Below, one piece after another: positions 1-10,705 of a stretch of DNA of 64,000 bases. Position 1 is the stretch's first letter, and every line of letters starts with the position of its first letter. The DNA lies in assembly GCA_951213105.1 (NCBI GenBank), contig OX578145.1, forward strand, positions 9,999,191 to 10,063,190, given 5' to 3'. Under the pieces are notes generated by a model. That model was not told where the DNA came from. It saw only the letters and a list, made by a program, of their open reading frames with translations, and searched no databases. Source of the DNA: Amaurobius ferox. Taxonomy: Eukaryota > Arthropoda > Arachnida > Araneae > Amaurobiidae. Both the position numbers and the translations under genes were made by a program.

Positions 1-345
1 CGTATAAGAGGGTAAATATATCAGAAACATCGTCTGGAATTTCAAATACGTCAAGCGATCATGACAGATCTCTTTATTATCAATCGAAGACTGAAATAAT
101 TCTTATTTCGTACTCCTAGCCACTCTTATGAGACTGTCATTGAAGCGCTCCGGCAACTCGGTCTGTATTTCAGACAGTTTATCCCGAGTTAAAATGAAAG
201 ACCTACTTGTTCTCGCTTTGTCTACAACCGATCTAGTTTTTTCGAAAACGCTAACTTAGTCATTGTTTAATTGGATTGAATTCAATTTAAATTGTTTCAC
301 TCTGGGGAAACGCCCTATTCCTCGATTGATAAAAAAAAAGAGATC
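1..345. other. No recognisable feature
   Basis: Moderately AT-rich sequence with stops in all frames at short spacing. I see no motif, repeat end or structured element that I can name. Confidence 0.6.
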
Positions 346-370
346 TGCAAATGATTGTATTTCTTTTTTT

Positions 371-432
371 GGACCCAGACCGTCCGACCCACAATCAAGG
401 TGTAAAGTATCTGCTTCGACGGTCGGGACCAT
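371..432 (-). repeat. SINE-body fragment (tRNA-SINE family, copy 1)
   Basis: The phrase around CAGACCGTCCGACC followed by GGTGTAA and ending in a GGTCGGGA block recurs at 3574-3637 and 37662-37720. In the 37.7-kb copy it is the body of a repeat whose head is tRNA-like, so this is taken as a truncated body of the same family. Only about 60 bases are left. Confidence 0.5.
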
Positions 433-496
433 TGAGGAGGAATAGATAGAGAGAGCATGACGTCACACCCGACAGTAAGGCTCCTCTATATACGAA

Positions 497-902
497 CTGA
501 CTCATCAAGCATCCCCCCATGGGGCGGCGCCGCCAAGATTGCGGTGGTCGGATCTTAGGTCTGTATCTCTGGTCCTCCGTCTGCTGGGGGAAAATCAATC
601 GGGTTACCTGGTCGACGATGAACTGTCCGTTGAACCAGTGAGTCGGTCAGGCCCCGAATCTTCCAGGTGGTCGTGCCCATGGACTGTGCCTATTCAAGAG
701 CTGAGCCAAGGGCTGACCGGTGGCTGGTGTAGAGCTTGATGGACGTTCTCTCGGACCCTGCCCGGTGAATGGTTCAGTCAAGTCAGCGACCTGGCTGCGG
801 CTCTGCTGGAGTGGAGATTTGGTAACCCCTGTAGCTGGCCTTAAAATAGGCGTAAACTTCACGGTTGTCTGGACAGTTGCATAAACCTGACTCATCAAGC
901 AT
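497..902. repeat. GC-rich segment between 16-bp direct repeats
   Basis: CTGACTCATCAAGCAT occurs at 497-512 and again, identical, at 887-902. The 374 bases between are clearly GC-richer than both flanks and have no poly-A tail, no terminal inverted repeat and no protein that I recognise. Identical 16-bp repeats at the two edges of a compositionally foreign block look like a long target-site duplication of the LINE/SINE type, but a chance or tandem origin is not excluded. An open minus frame inside it (647-931) has no recognisable domain. Confidence 0.5.
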
Positions 903-988
903 ATTGAAGCCCACCCTAGCTGGATGCGCAATCCATTAGCATGAGCTCTATTCGTATTTTCACTTTAGTAAGTATACTTGAAATAATT

Positions 989-1150
989 ATGGGTGGTTGT
1001 TCTGCACCGAACTGCTCTAATCATTCTAGAAAGGGTTTTAGGTTATTTTGCTTTCCTAGAAACGAAGAAAGAATAAAACAACGGCTAATAAATAATTGGA
1101 TACCCAGTGCTGGAGTATACTTGTGCGAGCTAAGTTCTACAATATTCTAA
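989..1150 (+). pseudogene. THAP-type zinc finger fragment
   Basis: From the ATG at 989 the frame reads MGGCSAPNC, then a LFCFPRNEERIKQRL stretch, then NNW, IPS and YLCE before a TAA at 1148-1150. This matches the THAP (C2CH) DNA-binding fold: the N-terminal C-x4-C pair (Cys4, Cys9), the aromatic and Pro 'FPRNEER' box and the invariant Trp. The second half of the C-x2-H pair is missing: after the Cys in 'LCE' no His follows and the frame ends. A THAP domain is normally 80-90 residues and continues to an AVPTIF box, so this is truncated. It could be the first exon of a THAP gene, a remnant of a THAP-bearing transposon, or a dead fragment. An upstream in-frame ATG at 941 adds 16 residues foreign to the domain, so 989 is the likely start. 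Confidence 0.6.
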
Positions 1151-2520
1151 TTGAAACTTCTTTTTTTATATAAAGTATTTATTTTAAGCACTTATTTTAT
1201 AATTTCTGTAACTGTAGTATGGAACCCTATGGGCTTCAATATGCTTGGTAAGTCAGCCTGTAGTAGAGGAGCTCTACCCGACAGCGTTTCCAGTTCTACA
1301 GAGAATGTGCGCAAGATCACTCCTCGGTAAACTGCGTGACTAGTATTTTGCTGAGTCTGCTAGATAGTGTATATTTGAATAAGGAAAATCATATCTCTGC
1401 ATTTTAACGAGCTATTTTCACCGCGGTTTCACTGCTACAAAATAAAACCTTTGAAATATTTTAAAACGAAATCTTGTTCGTTTTATGTACCGCAATTAAT
1501 TTATTAAAAATGATGGAACAAGCGTTTATTTAACGAATTCAAAGCTGCACAGAACTTTTTTTTTTAAAAATTCTAGGAATTTGACCTGCCATTACAGCCT
1601 CGTTTGAATGGATGGAAAGTGCAATGTCCGAAATTTTTTTTTAATTAAACTCTACACGTTTTATAGATATCCCAATTGATATATTTACTATCAACGAAGA
1701 AGAAACAATTTAATATATTCAAATCTCTACATACCTACATATATTTATTAAGGTACGGTATATTTTCATTAAAGCACATAATAATTGTTTAGTAATGTGT
1801 GCTAGTTTAAGTTTTTCCTTATAGGTGTAGTAACTTATGTATAGTATTTTTGTTTGCGATAGAAAAAATATAAAATTCATTTACTTATCTACAAAAATAT
1901 ACTATATTACCTAAAAATACTGTTGCCCATTTATTGAATATGTAATTATTTGCATGGTATTAAATATTCCTGCTTAAAAATTTCACATAGTTGACTTACA
2001 AAACTAACCTTTGATGAGAATCCTTGTATTTTGCTTTCAACTCGCATTAATTTCTAAGAGTTCCAGTCGAGATGAAATTCGTTGCATTAAGTTCTTTTGA
2101 ACTTTGCAGTGATGTGCAATAAAAGAAAATTCAAGCTTGAATTTGGAAAATACTCATTGCAAGATAGGACTCATTTTGCACTTCTTGTGCAAGCATGAGA
2201 TAGACAATATCTGCAATGGTAGCATGTAAACTTTCTATATGCCATAATTATGTAAACCTCTATGGAAAGTGACACATTCAGTTCAACCATCCAGCCAGCA
2301 TCTTTAGCTCAGACTGCAATGACCAAGTTCATGGTCACAGAACCCACTTGTTGGGCACATCCAAAAATCAGGCAAAAACCCGCATTCAATTTTTTTCTAA
2401 ATACTGAAAAGTAATCTTTTATTAATAACACTAAATATATTTACTAAAAAGATGCATTTGTTAAGTTTTTCTTATTTTTTGCTCATAGCTGCAAAAGATA
2501 AAAAAAATATATATGGAAGA
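1151..2520. other. AT-rich stretch without genes
   Basis: Long A and T runs, no ORF of note, no repeat ends. A donor-like GGTAAGT at about 1249 stands alone without a convincing exon before it. Confidence 0.6.
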
Positions 2521-2521
2521 A

Positions 2522-2557
2522 GGTGTGTGTGTGTGTGTGAGCGGGGGGGGGGGGGGG
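2522..2557. repeat. (GT)n microsatellite followed by a 15-base G tract
   Basis: A GT dinucleotide run is followed at once by GAGC and then 15 consecutive G (2543-2557). It is one of many long G or C homopolymers in the window. Confidence 0.9.
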
Positions 2558-2558
2558 A

Positions 2559-3289
2559 AATTTCATAGTCTTTTGCCTAAGAATAAATAATTTCTGAAAC
2601 AAATTCTGCCTTATATTTCCAGGTCTGCTAATTCAATAACCTATACATCGAGGTAGTTCTTTTCTTGACGCGTTAATTCGTTCCGAGTGTGCGATCAAAC
2701 AACTAGAGTTTATTTTTCATAAACGTAATATTAAAAACAAACATGGGAATAATCAAAGGATATTTTATGACGTGTTAAAACAAAGGTTTTTTGAGAAAAA
2801 GTTAATCTTAGCTTTTAGCTCAAGTATCTTAAAAGATTAGAGAAAAATTCAGTTCGGATTTAATAATTACTTCTCATCTGTGAAATCAGCACAATCATTT
2901 CATCCGTGAAATCAAAATACAACAAAGTATCTTTACTTTTACAATCAACGACAACAAAAAAAGAAGAACTATTGCCCCTTAAATAAAATTTATTTTTTAT
3001 TTTTGTTTCGAATTTTAATTCGATAAATATCACATTTAAACATCTTCCTAAATGATTCAATCTCACTTCTATGTACTGATTAATACATTCGGACCACAAA
3101 TTAGTACAATTTTTAAATGTATTAGGAACTCAACTACAAACAATTTATCGGTAATTCAACAGATTTTCCAACAGAAATAAGCATTTGTAATACGAGCTTC
3201 ACTCTGAGCGAAGTGGATACCAGTCACGTGATTGCTTCCCTTCTGATCTTGCAGACAACTTTGTGACGTCATGCCGCCTCTTTCTATGC
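2559..3289. other. AT-rich stretch without genes
   Basis: No supported gene. The open minus frame at 2860-3099 is low-complexity and AT-driven, and resembles no family that I know. Confidence 0.5.
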
Positions 3290-3527
3290 CTTCTCGATAG
3301 TCGGGACAGTAACAGACAACTTAGACTGGAACCCTGTCCCGGGGGCGCGGGGGCGGGGATGGGTCGACATCCACATGGACTGTACTCTCCTTTCCTTGCT
3401 ACCAACTTCTCGGAAGGTCTTTTGGAGTCACAGACTTAACGTGCCCCTACTTCGTAAATACGAGTAGGGGCACTTTAAGTCTGTGCAGTGTCTGCGCAGA
3501 CCCAGTCTTTCGAGTGCAATCCCCATG
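3290..3527 (-). repeat. tRNA-SINE family, copy 2 (head damaged)
   Basis: It follows the same order as the copy at 37.7-37.9 kb: a TAGTCGGGACAG block, a TACTCTCCTTT block, the ACTTAACGTGCCC block and finally GAGTGCAATCCCC near the tRNA-like head. The B-box part seen at 37.87 kb (GGGAATCGAACTCG) is missing here. A hairpin has formed inside it (next entry). Confidence 0.5.
3430..3484. repeat. Near-perfect 55-bp inverted repeat
   Basis: The left arm begins ACAGACTTAACGTGCCCC and the right arm is its reverse complement apart from about two single-base differences, with a 2-base centre (AA). It would form a stem of about 26 bp. It lies in the damaged SINE copy and may have arisen by template switching. 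Confidence 0.8.
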
Positions 3528-3573
3528 AAAAATGATTGATCAATGATAGCAATCCCTATGATTGTCTTTCTTT

Positions 3574-3640
3574 CGACCCAGACCGTCCGACCTACCCGAA
3601 AGTGTAAGGTATCTATCTGTTTGAACGGCCGAGAAGTATA
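3574..3640 (-). repeat. tRNA-SINE family body fragment (copy 3)
   Basis: CAGACCGTCCGACCTACCCG followed by GTGTAAGGTATC repeats the body start of the 37.7-kb copy. It lies directly beside copy 2 in the same orientation, so the two may be a tandem pair. Confidence 0.5.
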
Positions 3641-3896
3641 ATGATTATCTGGCGTATTAAAAGCGACATACAATGCAGTGCAAAATATATTTTTCGCATA
3701 AGTCACAAACGATGTAGTTTTTCTTTTCTAGTCCGCCACTGTAGATTTAACAAGAAACATTAAATTTAAATTGATATTCACGTTGCTTCTATTTAAAAAA
3801 TCAAAAATAAACACTACCTAGCCATTCATTTATTTATTTTTCTTCTTTTTGGAAGAGCGAGCTTTTAAAGAGCAAATGAACGCACAGCCATTGCTT

Positions 3897-3937
<41 letters not shown>

Positions 3938-5215
3938 TTTTTGTGGGAAACTATATTAAGAATAACGAAAATAATGCGAAAAATATTCGCCACTTTCAAA
4001 AATAATCTGGCCATAGCTTTGTTTGTGCATAAATCCGCTTTAAAGAAAAAAGACACACTCAAATTCATATCTCTATATCTCCTTCGCTCCTATCAAACGC
4101 CGGTAAAAGATTAATTAGAAAGGATTTTCTGCAACCAAAAGCAATTAACCCCCCCCCCCTCTGTCCCACCTTCTCCGGGTTTTACTCCCTCCTACTCCTT
4201 ACCATATAGACTGTTATCATTGCTCTTTATGGGGGGGGGGGGGGGGTCGGAACGTAATCCGACAATTTCATGCTGATTCGCGTCTTGGGTTCGCATCAAA
4301 GACGGGCTCCTATATATTCCGATAAATGTCATGTGTGACTTTTATATGCAAAAAATAATTACCGATTTTTCGAACAAAACTGGGAATAAATTGAAATTTG
4401 AATCGTTTATCAGGCTCTAAGAAAACGGATTTTAATTCTTTTTTTTTCTTCCGCAGTTTGATTACATTTTTTCTGTTTTCCCTTCTTATCGGGAAATGTC
4501 TTGTTTGTGCAAAATTTTGACGCGATTATCGCGAACCTTAAGGTGTGAAATTCCTGCATTAAAAGGTTTTCGTTTCGTTGAATGAGGGAGGAAGAAATTT
4601 GCTTAATGTCAACATTTCAAGCGAAGGGGGAAATAGCATAAAACGCGTTTGAAAAGATGGCTTTTGATATTTTTTATATAGCCTTCTTTTTTTTTTTTTA
4701 CGATTCTCAAAGTCAACTCGAAAGACATGATATATATTAATACCAGATAAATATATATGTCTAATTTGTTTTATGGACGTTGAAACACAGTTTTCCGCTT
4801 TTTAGTTCAAGTTCGTGCCTCTAATAAACTTTCTCAAAATAAATGTATTTGTCATTTATTTTGATATATATATATATATATATATTAAATATTATATAAA
4901 ATTCCAGTAATGATTTTAGATAAATTGTAACTCATATAACCATAACTTAAAATAAAAGACAGCTACATATAATACCAATTTTAAACACTTGCTAAACAAT
5001 TTATAACTAGAGAAAAGTAAATCATTGCATATTTTTTAAATTGCTTGCTATGCAAGAATAATAAAGAATAAAAATAGGTTATAAAAGTCCAAAGATAGTT
5101 TAGATATTTTTTAGCACATATAAAACATTATCTAAGAAATACAACAAGCCAATATTAAAACAAAATTCAAATTAATTTCTATCATCTATATCAAAGGAAG
5201 GTTAGGCAAGTAAGC

Positions 5216-5219
<4 letters not shown>
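3641..5219. other. AT-rich stretch with microsatellites
   Basis: It holds (TA)n at 3899-3935 and 4863-4886, an 11-base C tract at 4149-4159 and a 16-base G tract at 4231-4246. No coding sequence is recognisable. Confidence 0.8.

Positions 5220-5259
<40 letters not shown>
5220..5259. repeat. (TA)n tract at the 3' edge of RT copy 1
   Basis: About 19 TA units. The same element family meets a (TA)n at this edge in copies 2 and 3 (45873-45909). Confidence 0.95.
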
Positions 5260-5265
<6 letters not shown>

Positions 5266-5900
5266 TATTAAATCCAAAGTTAGAATGTATGTAGTAACTC
5301 ATAATACACTATTCCAAAATTTTCTACAAATACAAAGAAATTAAGACAAAAAGAGGAAATAATAAAGCATAATGCAAGTCATAAGGACAAAGACAATCAA
5401 CAAATTTCAAAAATGAGGAATGCAAATAAGAAAACAAAAAAATCAAGCAAAAAAGCTTGCACATGGAGGAGATTTAGGCTTACGAGATTAGGCTTACGAA
5501 AGTTCATTTCGAAAAAATTCTCGTCGGGTCCATATATCTTTTCGAAATGAACACAAAAATGCTTGTTTCTGAAACACAAGATAGATTTTATCTATAAACT
5601 TGTGTTATATGGACGACAAGCATAAAGATTGGAACAATAAAGGAAACATAAATACCTCAAAACGCACCTCTTCAGCGCAACCATGACGAGCAAAATATGA
5701 CTGGATCAACGTTGCCATATGCCAAAATGAAAAGATGTGATTTGCTGTTGCCAAAGAGAGTAATAAAAACAGTACTGCGCAAAAGCAATAAAATGAGTTA
5801 TTCAACTGTTAAAGCTTCGAGATAAAAAGATGAAAATATAATTGCAGGAGAATGAAGAAGTACGGCTAAAATAAGATAATAAGGGGAGAATATGAGAATT

Positions 5901-6872
5901 TTAGGCTAATCGAAACTTATTAACTATACTATTGACTAAATATGCAGGATATTGATACATTTTACTGGTAATTTTGAGGTTATTAATGTGCAAAGCATGA
6001 AATTTTTTATCTGATAATCTATAAATTCTAAAAAGTTGATTAAGTATAATATTTCTAAACAATTGAATCGAGTTGCAGGAATTAAAAGGTAATAATTTAT
6101 TAATATTAAATTTAAAAAAATCTTTTTTATCATATAATTTAGTAACTGTCCCATGAGCAGGTTCTATAATTAGATTTAAATCCAAATAATAAACATTATT
6201 ACTAATAGAAGTTTCATTAGGTATTAATTCCAAATTATCCGGATAGAAATCTATATCTATGACATAGTTATCAGCAAATACAAGACAAATCAGATCATCT
6301 ACATATCTATAAATTTTATAATCAGTTGAAGTAAAGAATTTTTCATAATGATATAGGTATAAATTAGCTAACAGACTGCTACTACAGCCACCTTGTGGAA
6401 CACCTGAGACTTGTAAGTATAATTTATTACCTTGAAAGATATAATTATTGAAAAGAACAAAATGGAGAAGCTTAGGAAAATTGGTAAATTTTGTAAGATT
6501 AGAATGTTTAGTAATATAAGCATTATATAAAGCTAAAATGACATCATATAGATCAGTGATCTTAATATTATTAAATAGATCTTTAAAATCAAAAGTTTGA
6601 AATCCTATTATTTTACCAAGCGTTTTTAATTTATTTTTTAATTCCTTACTGTTATTTAGAATAATGTAGCTATCACCAGAATCTCGTAAATTGCTATTTA
6701 GTACATTTAAATAATTTAGTAATAATTTACTAGCAGTAGTAGAGTATGAATTATGACCACTAGTAATATATATATATATATATATATATATACTGGCTTC
6801 TATTACTATTAATACAGTTAATTGTGTTGGAAATAATGCTATGAAAATATTGTCATTTGAATAATTAGATTT
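5901..6872 (-). pseudogene. Reverse transcriptase fragment (RT copy 1)
   Basis: The minus frame is open from just after a TGA at 6873-6875 to the TAA at 5901, 323 codons, although no ATG starts it. RT palm motifs appear in the right order: motif A QTFDFKDLFNNI (about 6560-6600), motif B QVSGVPQGGCSSSLLANLYL (about 6355-6415), motif C YRYVDDLICLV (about 6275-6312), then YLDLNL and a KLYDKKDFFKFNI segment downstream. It ends in KFRLA and is short of a full RT with fingers and thumb. It lacks a recognisable endonuclease. The upstream part runs through a (TA)n tract read as Tyr-Ile repeats. The motif wording (FDF..L, YDKKDF) suggests one of the widespread eukaryotic RT families outside the LTR class, perhaps Penelope-related, but I cannot place it. 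The catalytic Asp residues are kept. The N-terminal end is broken. Confidence 0.8.
6766..6792. repeat. (TA)n tract inside the RT frame
   Basis: About 13 TA units. On the minus strand the RT reading frame stays open through it as alternating Tyr and Ile, and the sequence beyond still reads in frame for 27 codons. Confidence 0.9.
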
Positions 6873-6875
6873 TCA

Positions 6876-7056
6876 AGCAAGAGAATTATTAAATAGTTTT
6901 TTGCAATTTTTTTCATGCGTTACGGTATCTTGAAAAGAAGTTTATTGAAAAGAACGTTCTACGAGTTTAACTATGGCATTAAAATTAGAAATCTGTGATA
7001 AGTTTTTCAATCTCTACAAATAGATTGCAGTGAAAGTAGGGCAAAATTTCATTTTA
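6876..7056 (-). repeat. Probable further upstream part of RT copy 1
   Basis: On the minus strand the translation resumes as an EKNCKKLFNNS-like phrase in the same frame beyond a TGA, which suggests decayed RT-element sequence up to the Helitron border at 7057. This is weak evidence from one frame only. Confidence 0.3.
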
Positions 7057-9390
7057 TCTATATAAATAAAATTGAAAATCTGTCTGTCTGTTTGTCCCAT
7101 CATCACGGGAGAACGGCTAAACCGAATTTAATGAAATTTTGTGGATAGCTTTCAAATAGTCCCCTTTAAATTTTGTATAAGTTTCGAATTTCTAAGACTA
7201 GGAGTTATTGAGATATTAATGAAAAGCGAAACTTTTTCCTAGGAGTTCTGCTCTCAAACTCCCTGATTCCTCCAAGCGAAAAGGTTGAAAATCGTTTGTT
7301 TAAATCGTGAAAGTGAATTAAAACTAGTGGGTAGTGGCAGATTTTTGCGTTAAATGTCACTTTTTTAAATCATGAATTGTTTGAAAACATGAATTTAAAT
7401 GGAAAATCTATCACCATGGTTTATTTTTCACAAGTTTTTACTCAAAGGTGAAAAATATTAAGAATTCAAAATGGTTAATTAATTTTAAGAATTTTATGAG
7501 GATATATCATGTTGCTAGGCAACGCAATTAAATTAAATGTGTTTGTTAATGTTTATTATTATTTTTTTTTATTTGAATAATAAATAAATGGATATAAAAA
7601 TATACTATCTTATAAATGAACGGTTTGATTTTTCTATTAATTATATTAATTACCGACTGCGTACATCACTTTCATTTATTTTGAAAAAGAGTTTTCAAGC
7701 TTATATATTGTGTTTAGCTAATAAACTCATGTATTGTGTTTAGCCAATAAATTCATTTAGCCCATTCTGAAAAAGTGTGGAACGGGTATATCTTCTAATA
7801 CAATTTTAGCGTTTTCATTTAGTATATACAAACGGGATCCCGATATTTCATTCAGATCTGCAAACTCAGAGCTACGAATTTGGCGGGATATCGCTAACTT
7901 GGCAATTTTCTTAGACGTTGCCAAATTGACTGAAATGTCGCCAAATTGATAAAAACGACGCAAATCAATTAAATTTATTTTTTTTTTTGTTAGAAGAGAG
8001 TACTGAAATGATGTTTCGTTTGCATTTACTGAAATGATGTTTCGTTAGCATTTATCTGTCAGTCTAACCGTCTTACGTAGTAACAAATTTAGCAAATTTT
8101 TAAAATGTCACCAAATTGATAAAAATGTTTGTAAATCCATAAAAATGTCTTGAAGTTGATAAAATTGAGCTAAATAAATGAAATTAATTGTGTTTTATCA
8201 TTGGATAGTATCGTGATGATGTTTCGTTAATTTGTCGCTAAGTGAGACTGCCAGTTTTACAGTCCCACTTGGCGATAAATTTGGCGATTTTTTAAGATGT
8301 CGCTAAATTGACAAAAACTTTGCCAAACCTTTCATAAAGATAGCATTATTGAGACGATATTTTTCCACCAATTTATTTGAAGCAAATGATATCATGTCGC
8401 TTAGCAACGGATTTAAATTCAATGTGTTTATGCGGCAGACGATTTATATTAAATCTTTTCCGATTTGAATAATAAAGATATGTATATAAAATAAATTTCA
8501 TTGACATTTTTTGACTGGATAATATTAGTTACGGTCTTCAGGTTTAAACATTATTATTATTGATATTTTCGGGGATTATTGATTCAGAGATTATTGATAT
8601 TTTCAAGTTATTATGTCATTGTTTTATTTCGGCAAAAGTTATTGGAACTCATATATTGTACGTCGTAGGAGAAATCTTCTGCAAATGCTCTGGTATATCT
8701 TCTAATCTACGAGAATATAAGTAGTACAGGTATATTGGCATATATTTTGGGCTATATTGAATCAAGTACGGCCTTCTGATATGAAGATTAAGACGATTAT
8801 TGATATTTTCAATTTATTGCGTCATCTGTTTTATTTTGGCAAAGATTTTTGAGACTCATATTGTATTACGGATAATCTTCTACTAACACACGGACATATG
8901 TTCTAATCTACGGCATTATAAATAATACGGGTATAGCTTCCCATATAATGTTAGCATTTTCATTTTGAAATATATTGGAATCAATTACTGTCCTCAGGTT
9001 TAAAGATTACGGGTTTAGTGAAATTCCCAATTAATACATTTAATCTAATAATACAGATTACATCTTCTAATATTCACATATATAAATAGTATGGATCCCA
9101 TACAATTTTAACGCTTTTATTTTGCATATATGATTCAATTCCGTATTTTTGGTAAATTTGCTTACAAAAGGGGGCAGGATGTTTCATTATTCAGATCTGC
9201 CCGTGAAGATAACTTTGTTAAGCGAGAACAGAGATTCTTAAACTTCTTTTTAGGAGCATTTAATTAAATATTTTCACAGAATATTTTGATTAAAAATGTC
9301 ATATAGTATACTATTGGAATTTGCACATAATTGTGAATTTTAAGTTTCTTTATATTATATACTCCGTACGAAGAACGGGTATGGTGCTAG
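7057..9390 (+). mobile_element. Non-autonomous Helitron H1, complete
   Basis: It begins TCTATATAAATAAAATTG after an A, and ends GGTGCTAG before a T, as Helitrons do (5' TC, 3' CTRR, insertion between A and T). Just before the CTAG end is a hairpin: ATAC-T-CCGT, loop ACGAAGA, ACGGGTAT, an 8-bp stem with one bulged T, followed by 8 bases to the end. The 5' end carries a TGTC tetramer run and the ACGGGAGAACGGCTAAACCG block. The interior is AT-rich with degenerate repeats of the phrase GTCGCCAAATTGA. No Rep/helicase ORF is present, so movement would need an enzyme in trans. The length is 2334 bp. The same ends bound the tandem pair at 25.8-32.6 kb and the mini-copy at 59.7 kb. Confidence 0.8.
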
Positions 9391-10705
9391 TTTAATAAAT
9401 AAATGAAACATTTTCAAATTGTAAAAAACACCGCTCCAAAGTGTTAATGGAATTAAAAAAAATTTCTTTGTACCCAATTTGACAGCCGTGGGTCACTTAG
9501 AATTTTCACATATTGTTTTCAGACAGTGACAACCACCCTTTTCATAAAATGACCAGTTTTCTCACTCCCGATCTCTTTAACTAGGTTTCACTGTATTTTG
9601 AATACCAATATGGCTTTTTACTAAGCAGTAGGCAAAAAAATGTCAAGTACATTAAAAAATTATTTAAGAATGTGTACTAAATCAACATTTATATACTTTA
9701 TAGAATAAAACTTATTTACATTTTAAATATTTGAATTAATATTGAGATAATTAAATAATTTAAAAATACATACATTTATTTTAATTAAAATAAACACTCT
9801 TTTGAACGGGAAGAATCACTCTTTTTACTTTCCTTATATACATAGTAAAATGTATAAGGAAAGTATTGTGACGGGGTCGAAAACTCGAATTCGAGTTTTA
9901 CGAAAATATCGTCAATATTGCAAGCATTGCCCCAAGTTCATGAAAATGACTCCTAATTGACGTATTTATTATTAAAATATTTTGATATACGGACTCTTTT
10001 GCTTATTGAGGATGCTATTAATATTGATAATTGTTAATTTAGAGTTGAATAAATTAAGTTAATTGGGTACGAAATAGTTTTCCATGTTGTCATCAGTAAA
10101 AATGCCCAATGTACAATTCAACGTTAAAAACACTATGCCATGGATCTTATATATCAATTTTTCACTGTGAAAGAAGTCAATTTATTGCATTATAAAAGGA
10201 AGGTCGTGTGCTGCCCACATCAGATTTATTTTATTATAAATAATATTTTAAAATAGTTACCAAAAGAGATATTTTGTTAGATAATGTCAAATACCGAAGC
10301 CAAATTCGATGTTTCTGGAATAATATCTCATTCCTATATTTTAAATGTAAATTTCTCAAAATGATGAAACTTTATACTTCACAATTGTCAGAAATGTACC
10401 ACCAGAAACGAAACCAGTCAGTTCTAGAAATGTGGCCATGCTCTCTAACGGATGCCTTTAAAAGTTGTTTCACCGAGGCCCCACAGCTAGAAAGGGAAAA
10501 CAAACTTTCGCTATCATTCAAAATCAAGGCCCTTACAGGCGGTTACCTAAATTTTAACGGAGTTTGAAACTTTCGATTTTTTGTCTAAATATCGCTTAAA
10601 CTGGCGTTTGAAATAACCTCAAATTAAAATACTCTGTGAGTAACAGAATAAACAGTTTATTGAAAATGGATTAAAAGTTAAAAAACATTGTTTTCTTCAT
10701 TTTTA
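9391..10705. other. AT-rich stretch, no supported gene
   Basis: It contains a piece of the hairpin-headed repeat (9829-9960). An open plus frame at 10274-10567 (97 codons) has no domain I know, its codon use follows the local AT bias, and nothing suggests that it is expressed. Confidence 0.5.
9829..9960 (+). repeat. Hairpin-headed repeat, fragment 1
   Basis: ACTTTCCTTATATACAT and ATGTATAAGGAAAGT face each other as a hairpin, followed by the GTCGAAAACTCG block. The same arrangement heads the repeats at 12.08, 49.79, 53.7 (minus) and 62.88 kb. Confidence 0.6.

Larger units (their letters stand above)
5220..6872 (-). mobile_element. RT-element copy 1 (retroelement, minus strand)
   Basis: Running on the minus strand it holds a reverse transcriptase frame (6872 to 5901) and then a T-rich 3' region that ends in a (TA)n tract at 5220-5259. 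The 3' region shares long blocks with 45910-46430 (copy 2), for example ATGTAGTAACTCATAATACAC and the CAAAAATGCTTGTTTCTGAA block, so the element boundary at (TA)n is shared. A further (TA)n tract at 6766-6792 lies inside the open frame. The lineage (Penelope-like or another eukaryotic RT family) is not settled. I saw no GIY-YIG domain after the RT. Confidence 0.65.
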
